Shown here: positions 57,801 through 64,000 of the stretch, one piece after another
Position numbering within the stretch: position 1 is the first letter of the stretch
Layout of the letters: every line of letters begins with the position of its first letter
Assembly: GCA_963971575.1 (NCBI GenBank)
Contig: OZ020612.1
Location: 68,755,869-68,819,868 of the forward strand
Length of the DNA: 64,000 nt
DNA from: Liopterus haemorrhoidalis
Lineage: Eukaryota > Arthropoda > Insecta > Coleoptera > Dytiscidae
Direction of reading: 5' to 3'
Position numbers and translations under genes: made by a program
Notes under the pieces: model-generated
Database searches by the model: none
Seen by the model: the letters and a program-made list of their open reading frames with translations, nothing else
Told to the model about the DNA's origin: nothing

Positions 57801-60800
57801 AACTCCCTAATAGTTATTAAACACGTAATATATTTATGAAGCTAATAAATTTATTGGTGATTTCCAAGTTACAAAATCCTTCTAATAGTTTATTAGCAAC
57901 ATAATTTTTTGTTTTTGTATTGGTATTTCTTATTAAATAACACGGTGCAAGAGGGATAGAGCTATACGTAAATTTGTAGAGCTAAAGTGAGATGAAATTT
58001 TGACACTGAATATTTTGACAATAAATAGTTTGACTTTACATTCAATGACATAACGTATATTTTTTGTGTTACTGTTAAAATGACAATTAAACGACGTTCA
58101 ACAAATTTTATCACAGAAAAAGAGGACAATATAGATAATAGAGAAGTTAACAAAAATAGCATTTTATAATATAAAAGTGAATGAAAATAAGAAGACAGCC
58201 ATATTTTGCTTTATTTTACATTCCTTAAACAATATGAATTAAACAGCAATTTTCAGCCACACATCTTTATTATTCTGCCAATAATTGCGTCTGTCTTTTT
58301 ATTTTCTATCATTTTTATATAAATAGTAATGCTTAAAGTATTGTTTGTAATGTGTTGTAATCGTTATTGAAATAAATACATTTATAAAAATAAAAGAATG
58401 TTTATTAAAAAATATATATTTATATATTGTTCTTTATATATCACATTTACAATAAATGCCCAAAATATTCTAAAAACGGTTGTCCATAATTTATAAATTC
58501 ATCCAAACAAATCATCGATTTCGTCAATATACAACTAAAATGTATATAAAACACTAAAATCACCATTATAGAAATGTTTAAAAACTACACATTCGTATAT
58601 TCTTTTAAAATTATACTGTTTTTCAATTAAAATTGAAATATTAACACATTTTGTGAACTTGTTTTTGGTTATATGTTACTTTATTAAGCACTTCATGTTG
58701 CCTATAAGTTATTAGACAAATAAGCCTATTTATTAGCAACTTAATAACTATTTCGGGGTGGAACTCTCGGGAAAAAATTTTTGCTAATAAACTTATTGGA
58801 CAGTTTATTAGCAACTGGAACTCTCGGCCCTTAGAGAATTTATATTTCTGACTAGGTAATTAAACAGGTATAGATATAATTCAATAAAAACTGAAGTGAT
58901 ATTAGTTTACTTGCCTCGTGCCCAATCTTCTAGTTCTAAGTCCAAGAAAAACTGAACGAATTAGTTTCCCAAACGAAGCAGCATTTACAGGCTCCAACTT
59001 GTTCTCTGCGCAATGTCGTAAGTAGTGTGAATATAGTGTAGAACGCGGTAATGAAACACCTTCAGCCGTTTCGTAATTTTCTAACAGCCATTGTACCTTT
59101 AAAAATAATAATTTTCAAATTATATTTTAAATTAATATGCTGTGTTACGACAATAAAAATAAGTACAAAACAAGAACAAAATACAATTCTATATTATTAC
59201 AATTATACAACAATATGGATAGATTCTCAAATAGGGAAAATAATTCCTAAGTAAATACATGCAAAACTAACAAGTTAAAAAATACCTTGTAAAATATTTG
59301 TACAAAAAGAAAACCAAAATACAAAAAAGCAAAAATTAATAAAACAGCATTCGTAATAGACGAGCAAACAAGCATAACAACTAAAATAGGTGTAATAGAA
59401 AAATATATGTGAAAAAGCATAAAATGTGCATTAACAGTTAACAATATTTTACATTAAATTAAGAGTGAAGTGATTTTGTTCCTAAGAATAAATATAATAT
59501 TGCGATAAATATTTAAACAATAATAAAAAACTTACATTGTTAAAACCGCCGTTGTAAATTGGTCTATAAAATTCACACATTCTGAAGAACTGTGATATAA
59601 TTTTTTTGCAAACTTTAATCCGTAAGTTGCAAAATTTGATAGTTTGTTAAACTGTTTTTTAATAATTATTTGACAATAATTTCGAAGCAAACAATGGTCG
59701 TTTTAATTGTTGACATGTCAAATCACAATTGAACCATTATTCTCAATTATAAATAGCAATTGTTTTTTCTTTTGTTTTCATGGCCTACTATTTCTTTGCG
59801 TAAATAATAATAAAATATGTTAAAAACGGTAATAAATTTGTTGAAATTCTACTTTTTTTTATCGATAAAAAGCAGTGGCATCTCGTGAACACCAAAATGA
59901 TGGGATCAAAGTAAAAATTCTTTTTTGAGTTCTGGTAGATGGTTAGAAGTAAATGTTCCTTTGGTTTAGGCGGAACTAGATTTTCAATTCTAGTTTCTTT
60001 TACCGATTGACTGAAGCTTTTGATCATTTCTTCAGGAAAAGCAAACTTTAATACATAAAAAAATAGCTAATGTCAACTTACAAAAATGAAAATTCCGGTT
60101 AGTTCCGCCTAATCGTTTGGAATAGACTGTACAGTATTTAAATTCGTTTTTGCGCAGTACATAAAGAATATGACAAGAAAGAATATATTATTTAGACAAA
60201 TTAATTAGAATTTTCTAATCCTAACGATGTTAATTCAAAGCATTTAATAATTATAAATATATAATAAAATACTAGTAATATTTTCAGGTTGTGAAACAAA
60301 TGCACTCCACTCTTAACCTGAACGAGATATGTTGATATTAGAAAGACAGAGAGAGTAGACTTACAGTAGCCGGAGAAACGCGAGTAGCATGACTTAATGC
60401 AGAGGTAACCTCATCTGAACTCTGGCCGGGAGCAGGTGTAGTGTGAACGGTAGCTGTAGCTACATAGGCCGTATCCTAGGGGCATTCATACACAAACCCC
60501 AACCAATATATTAGTACACCATAGCCATCACAGTAATGTACAACAAACCCACTCATAGGTGACTAAATGTTTCAAATGTGCTTTACACTTCAATTATAAA
60601 TTAAATATACGCGTATACAGCGACTTGTATAAGTACTGGCAATCCCTTATATTGGTATATTGTAGTATAGTATATAGGATAAGTCGGGAATAAAGTGTAT
60701 ACTACACGTAAGAGTATGACTAAAGAACCCGAATGTTGTAATCCAATTTTTGTTTTAGAATTGCAGTCTTAAAAGTTTAAGTTTAACCAAGTAGGCTAGT

Positions 60801-63767
60801 ACATTTTTATTGCCAAACAATGTCGTACAAAATGTATTAAATAATAAATGTATGCAAATAAATGTAATATTGAAACGCGCAGGTAAAAAGCACTAAAGTT
60901 GCAATATTAAAATTAATAGTGCAATTTTGGGCAAAACTGTCAGCTACAGACGATCGTATCTAATACCCTTTTAACACTATGACTTAAAGATAGGCGAACT
61001 TTAAGTCCACTGATGTTTAAGATTGGTTTACATTTACACTAAATGTTCATCGCTTGTGCTGCCATCTGCTATGATAATTTTTATAATAAGTTGGCGTCAC
61101 GAAGATACCAGTTAAACTGTCTGCGTAAACGCACATTTTGAATTATTATTAAACACATTACTTTTATGTTTGATTCTATTCTCCAATAAAGAATATATAC
61201 ACCAGTATAAACATATAAGCAACGTTCACTCTAAATTGCGCGCGTGCGCAAAAAACATATGGAATTCGACCAGTGAGAATACCTTGCAAAATATAAAGAC
61301 ATTAGCCGAGAGTAAATTCAGCAGGTATTAATATAAAACATATCTGGAAACACCAGACACTTAAAGCAAGAGTAAGGACATCTACATAAGGTAAAAGTCA
61401 ACCTAACTGACAATGCTTAAACAAAAATTAAAGGGAGAAAGAGGGAAGCACTTGTGATATTTTTTTCAGATTACTGTCAAACTTGTTTCATCAAGAATTA
61501 TCAATGCTTCGGCTTCCGCGCTAAAATCATTGATCTCTTCTCTGAACCAGTTCAATATTATGGGAAATAATAGAAGTAAAACGCCCGAAAGCTATTAAGT
61601 TCTCCAGTTAGCAATGATGTATGACATTAATTTAACTTAACAATAAAAATTTTAAAGCACATTTGAAACACATTATTAACCTATAACCCCATTAGTTACA
61701 AATCATACCAAACACCTTACTAGGCAATATACATGCATTTACTTACAGCTGCAGTTGTCTGCGGCGAGGTTCGCTGTTGCGCTGTAGCAATGAGTCCTTC
61801 ATCTACAGCTTGCTGCACTAGGTAATGTCCACCAGCTGCGTATCCCACGGCGCCGGTCGGTGTGGCAGTCCCAGCCGCCGTAGCTGCGTAATACTGCCCT
61901 TGGCTAGCGTACAGGGTCCCGGATTCACCAACCGTATATACTGGGTACGCCCTGGAAAAAACAATATGTTAATAATCTAAAAATTTCAAAACTGATATTT
62001 ATCTTATGGTACATCACTCTAAATTCAAGTTAAGTTAAATATTTATTACTGTATTTAACAAATTGTTAAAGCTTACAGACAGAATTTATAAGAAACTGCC
62101 CATAACAACACATAAAACAACTCCTTAGATACGATCGCCAGAAGCTTATAGATTTGTCACAGAATTGCACCATTAAATACATAAGTAATATTACAAATAA
62201 AATACATTACAATGACTTACATTTGTGTTTGACCGCCATTCGTCTGCGAAGCGTATATGTCAGGTTCTACGTACTGCACGTGATAACCCGGATGGGACGC
62301 CACTGTGTCTCCTTCGGCAGCAACTAGAAACATACAAAAAAAAAAACATATATATATGAAAGTCAATTTTCGTAGCACTACCGTGTCAAATGATAAGTTT
62401 GTTGCTAAGATATTAATATGGTAAATGCAGTTTCATGTTTGAAATTTGGCATGCTTATACAATTCTTTGACCCGCACATAGGAAAAATAATAAGGCCCGG
62501 TTTTTCCACCTTCAGATAAAGTTCCAGGTAACTATCTGACAGATAAGGTTATTTGTAACTTCATCTGCTGAGTAAATGTCATCCCTTCTTTCTATACAAA
62601 TGTATCTATCGGATAGTTATCTAACGGATAATGAGACTGACGTATTGAATTCACTGACTGGTATTGACATTTATTCAGCAGATGAAGTTACAAATAACCT
62701 TATCTGTCAGATAGTTACCTGGGACTTTATCTGAAGGTGGAAAGACCGGACCTTAAACATATAAAAAACATATCCCCCTAAAAATATAAACAAAAGATGC
62801 TCATCGAAAAAAAAAATATATGTTTTTACAATTCTTTGTAGGGTATCAAATGAAAGCGGTTGGTACGTGGATTAACGATCAAAATTTTATTTTTGCAAAA
62901 TAAATTATTTTGTCGCCATTTTTGCCAAAATTGTGCAAAAAAAAAATTGTCCCACACCCTGTAGCCCAGATGGTTTAAACTAAAAATCTAAAAAAAATTT
63001 AAGTAATGTACATTGGTGTGAACCGGAATAGTACAACAGGAATTTTTGATAAGATTATGTTTGTCGGAAAATAACGCATTTTTTGTGTTTTTAACTACAA
63101 TATGTAAAATATTTAATCCGCTATTTAAGACAGTAAACGAGTGAACATCCATAGACCAGTGGTAACGGTTATCGCTTCGTAAGTTGCAAACTACTGTTCG
63201 AATCCCGTCAATTTTTATTTTTTGTTTTTTTTTGCATTTTTATTTTGTCAAAATTCTAGTTATATTTTGCAAATGTTGCATTTAATTTTTAAAAGCGTAA
63301 ATTTAATAACCAGTGGGAAGTGTTGAAATTATAATTTAATTCTATGTTTGAATAAACAACCAATGAAAGCCGTAGGCGCAATTTTCAAAATATTAATGAA
63401 CCTTGCTATATAAAAAAAAATACTGCAAATATTTAGAAACCCAAATAATGGTATTAGGTATTATAATTAAAATTAATAAAAATATATTTTAACATAAAAT
63501 TTGTTTTGGCATCCCAAATAATCATCATTCACTTACTAAATACCTGCGAAGCCCTGAAATGTGTGAAAATTCACACTTCACATATTTTTTTTTACCTCTG
63601 GTGCAAGTTGGAAGGGAAAAGGGGAGAACTATATCCAATATTGGACAAACATGAACATCTGAAGAAGAAGAAACGTTTGGAATAGACAATACTAAAGTCA
63701 CTGGATTATACAAAGTAGCGCAAGCCTTTGAAGAAGCCGACAGACCCCAGGGTTTGATTGGCAACAT
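51674..63767 (-). CDS. Rfx: RFX-family transcription factor, 11 exons
   Basis: Orthologue of the RFX1/2/3 group (Drosophila Rfx), a nuclear winged-helix factor that binds X-box motifs and drives ciliary genes in sensory neurons and other ciliated cells. Joined exons give 707 aa (human RFX3 749). Order: a Gln/Tyr/Thr-rich N-terminal activation-type region (residues about 60-195) with [14 protein letters not shown]-binding domain (about 198-280) containing [18 protein letters not shown] and [11 protein letters not shown]; domains B/C and the dimerisation domain (about 360-660) with [32 protein letters not shown] and [20 protein letters not shown]. Every junction checks in phase. The first exon is less certain than the rest. 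Confidence 0.95.
51858..53191 (-). mobile_element. pogo/Tigger-type element
   Basis: 1334 bp with termini CAGTCATCGCTCGCTTAACG and CGTTAAGCGGGCGCTGACTG, TA on both sides. Subterminal repeats of the palindrome-rich CGTACGAACGTACA lie near both ends (51925-52025, 53015-53060). It is nearly the whole last Rfx intron, starting 24 nt from the last acceptor. Confidence 0.85.
52440..52850 (-). pseudogene. Tigger-like transposase C-terminus, frameshifted
   Basis: Reads [20 protein letters not shown] then ELQEQ, typical of the end of Tigger/jerky transposases. After a stop the frame shifts and continues [20 protein letters not shown], ending [10 protein letters not shown], which resembles a PCNA-binding box. 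The helix-turn-helix and DDE core are missing. Confidence 0.7.
53269..53428 (-). CDS. Rfx: Rfx exon 10, dimerisation domain
   Basis: Residues 602-655. [20 protein letters not shown] and [20 protein letters not shown] are almost identical to vertebrate RFX3. Acceptor TTTGTTGCAG, donor GTAAGT, phase 0. The next intron is almost wholly a Tigger-like transposon. Confidence 0.97.
53524..53732 (-). CDS. Rfx: Rfx exon 9, dimerisation region
   Basis: Residues 533-601. [20 protein letters not shown] through [20 protein letters not shown] matches vertebrate RFX. Acceptor TTTCTAG, donor GTAATT. Confidence 0.96.
54222..54433 (-). CDS. Rfx: Rfx exon 8, domain C
   Basis: Residues 461-532. Includes [30 protein letters not shown] and [15 protein letters not shown], matching vertebrate RFX. 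Acceptor TTGCTAG, donor GTAAAA, phase 0. Confidence 0.96.
54525..55355. mobile_element. family B element, copy 2 (uninterrupted)
   Basis: 831 bp, same termini as B1 (TGGTCTATTTCAAAGTAG...) with TA on both sides and inverted relative to B1. It supplies the empty site for MITE A copy 3. In Rfx intron 7. Confidence 0.87.
55382..55450 (-). repeat. tRNA-like fragment
   Basis: Minus-strand CGGTTCACGCCCACCCAGG contains a B-box-like GGTTCACGCCC. The A box is weak. Likely the remains of a tRNA-derived SINE. Confidence 0.3.
55761..56062 (-). CDS. Rfx: Rfx exon 7, domain B
   Basis: Residues 361-461. [19 protein letters not shown] and [20 protein letters not shown] are conserved RFX domain B sequence. 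An acidic insert [12 protein letters not shown] replaces the Ser/Thr-rich segment of vertebrates. Acceptor ATTTTCCAG, donor GTAAGT. Confidence 0.96.
56200..56993 (+). pseudogene. remnant of a TE-linked arthropod protein family
   Basis: Plus-strand, antisense in Rfx intron 6. An open stretch (56278-56628) reads [20 protein letters not shown], then [20 protein letters not shown], then RQLIKDPQF. After stops, pieces continue in other frames: [20 protein letters not shown] near 56670, and [14 protein letters not shown] near 56900. I recall FPPLHIKLGLMK.FVKAL and ADYCW.L.RD as signatures of a repetitive, unnamed arthropod family spread with transposons. Several frameshifts make it a pseudogene. 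Confidence 0.6.
57368..57676 (-). CDS. Rfx: Rfx exon 6, DNA-binding domain part 2
   Basis: Residues 258-360. Begins [18 protein letters not shown], the end of the winged helix. A Ser/Gly-rich linker follows, then [20 protein letters not shown], comparable to vertebrate LPEFGEVEISSLPDGTTFED. Donor GTAAGA. Confidence 0.95.
57776..58830. mobile_element. family E element, copy 2 (complete)
   Basis: 1055 bp, termini GGGCCGAGAGTTCCA and TGGAACTCTCGGCCC with TTA on both sides (57773-57775, 58831-58833), so PIF/Harbinger-like. No transposase frame. In the GC-AG intron of Rfx. Provides both empty sites for the MITE A copies in E1. Confidence 0.87.
58915..59096 (-). CDS. Rfx: Rfx exon 5, DNA-binding domain part 1
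   Basis: Residues 198-257. [20 protein letters not shown] through [19 protein letters not shown] is the winged-helix DNA-binding domain, nearly invariant in animals. The exon ends AG and the intron begins GCAAGT, so this is a GC-AG intron. The wing residues are completed by the next exon ([12 protein letters not shown]). Confidence 0.97.
59953..60129. mobile_element. MITE family A, divergent short copy
   Basis: About 177 bp. Ends TGTTCCTTTGGTTTAGGCGG and TAATCGTTTGGAATAGACTG resemble family A, and the ACTAGATTT...ATTCTAGT inner block is kept. The middle is deleted. Confidence 0.65.
60365..60475 (-). CDS. Rfx: Rfx exon 4
   Basis: Residues 161-197, ending [10 protein letters not shown], which matches the TTRASPAT motif just before the DNA-binding domain in RFX proteins. 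Acceptor CCCCTAG, donor GTAAGT, phase 0. Confidence 0.92.
60963..61160. mobile_element. MITE family I, truncated copy
   Basis: TACCCTTTTAACACTATGAC, then CGAACTTTAAGTCCACTGAT and CTGTCTGCGTAAACGCACAT follow the 15852-16453 element read from its right end inward. It stops before the other terminus. Confidence 0.7.
61747..61951 (-). CDS. Rfx: Rfx exon 3
   Basis: Residues 92-160. Tyr/Ala/Gly/Thr-rich activation-type region with [12 protein letters not shown], comparable to vertebrate GGTYLIGNSME. Acceptor TTTTCCAG, donor GTAAGT, phase 0. Confidence 0.9.
62221..62323 (-). CDS. Rfx: Rfx exon 2
   Basis: Residues 58-91. Reads [20 protein letters not shown], comparable to the QVQYVEGGDTVY region of vertebrate RFX2/3. 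Acceptor TTTCTAG, donor GTAAGT. Confidence 0.88.
62441..63583 (-). mobile_element. repeat family D, copy 3, interrupted by MITE C
   Basis: Reverse orientation; begins beside the donor of the putative first Rfx exon (GTGAAGTGTGAATTTTCACA) and stops before the CAGA microsatellite. tRNA-like core on the plus strand at 63152-63206 (TAGACCAGTGG and GTTCGAATCCC), like D1. MITE C copy 2 is inserted at 62494-62752. Confidence 0.78.
62494..62752. mobile_element. MITE family C, copy 2
   Basis: Termini GGCCCGGTTTTTCCACC and GGTGGAAAGACCGGACC. Same 259-bp size and long self-pairing as C1 but in the opposite internal orientation. Interrupts D copy 3; D1 and D2 are continuous here. Confidence 0.83.
63596..63767 (-). 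CDS. Rfx: putative first coding exon of Rfx
   Basis: Open frame from ATG at 63767 to a donor at 63595 (CACCAGAG then GTAAAA), leaving phase 1. That is the phase the next Rfx exon needs (G + TT gives Val, then [12 protein letters not shown]). Residues 1-57 have no recognisable motif and do not resemble known RFX N-termini, so this exon rests on phase, donor and position only. A D-family repeat starts about 13 bp past the donor. Confidence 0.45.
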
Positions 63768-64000
63768 TGCTTCCCCTATTAAGCAAACTAAAGCAGCAAT
63801 ACGTTCTTAAGTTTGCGTCTGCGCTGTCACATCTCTCTTTCTTGCTCTAATTTAATAACCTCCTTTGTCAGCGGTTTGAATATTTAAGGTTAAGTTTAAT
63901 TTAAATTTATATATTATATCCATTTTATTTAATAACAATAAAAAAAAATAATTGAAATTGTACCACAATTTTGTTATAGTGCATCTTTGATTAAAAAAAT
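63768..64000. other. upstream of the putative first Rfx exon
   Basis: Possible 5' UTR and promoter of Rfx. On the minus strand AGAGATGTGACAGCGCAGACGC lies about 55 bp above the ATG. No TATA-like element is clear. Confidence 0.35.

Larger units (their letters stand above)
59097..61746. other. Rfx introns 3 and 4, non-coding content
   Basis: Apart from exon 4 (60365-60475), the short MITE A copy and the MITE I relative at 60963-61160, I see only AT-rich sequence. 60600-60720 has repeated TATA/GTATA words. Confidence 0.5.

Noticed and set aside
58563..59254. Open frame of 67 codons at 59051-59254 and neighbouring small frames
   Set aside because: Overlaps Rfx exon 5 and its intron on the opposite strand; AT-rich, without any motif.

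Overview
This is an AT-rich, intron-containing nuclear DNA window from an animal, almost certainly an insect. The evidence is the clear arthropod-type orthologues of huntingtin and RFX, spliceosomal introns with GT-AG signals, a U2 snRNA gene of fly-like sequence, and a dense load of Tc1/mariner, pogo/Tigger, PIF/Harbinger and hAT elements and MITEs. I cannot fix the order; beetle or bug are both possible.

Two host protein genes are visible, both on the minus strand. Huntingtin (htt) runs from an ATG at 38562 to a stop at 13499 in 13 coding exons. The exon phases join without a break into 8607 nt, or 2868 codons plus stop. A second gene, an RFX winged-helix transcription factor of the RFX1/2/3 type (Rfx), runs from a likely first coding exon at 63767 to a stop at 51674 in 11 exons (707 codons). 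The only RNA gene recognised is a U2 snRNA on the minus strand at 10001-10185. A weak two-exon reading frame (7594-8802, minus) remains unexplained.

Layout: 1-5475 is a giant inverted repeat, resembling a foldback element. 5476-9990 is AT-rich, with a diverged duplication at 7.2-8.5 kb. U2 lies at 10.0-10.2 kb. 11.1-13.3 kb holds a hAT MITE with another MITE nested in it, then a Tc1-like deletion derivative. 13.5-38.6 kb is htt with TE-filled introns. 38.6-51.6 kb is a gene-poor TE graveyard. 51.7-63.8 kb is Rfx, again with TE-filled introns.

The main theme is mobile DNA inside introns. Several introns are a short intron of roughly 90-250 bp plus exactly one complete transposon, with its end within 9-60 nt of a splice site. 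Some element families occur several times in the window, so one copy supplies the empty site for an insertion in another. This shows a three-level nest (18.1-19.7 kb), two insertions of one MITE into one host element (24.6-26.4 kb), and a 46-bp retroposed scrap present in only one arm of the giant palindrome. I found no convincing undescribed defence or metabolic system. The most novel-looking items are the palindrome, the mini-retroposon, a repeat family with an interchangeable tRNA-like core, and remnants of two TE-linked protein families.
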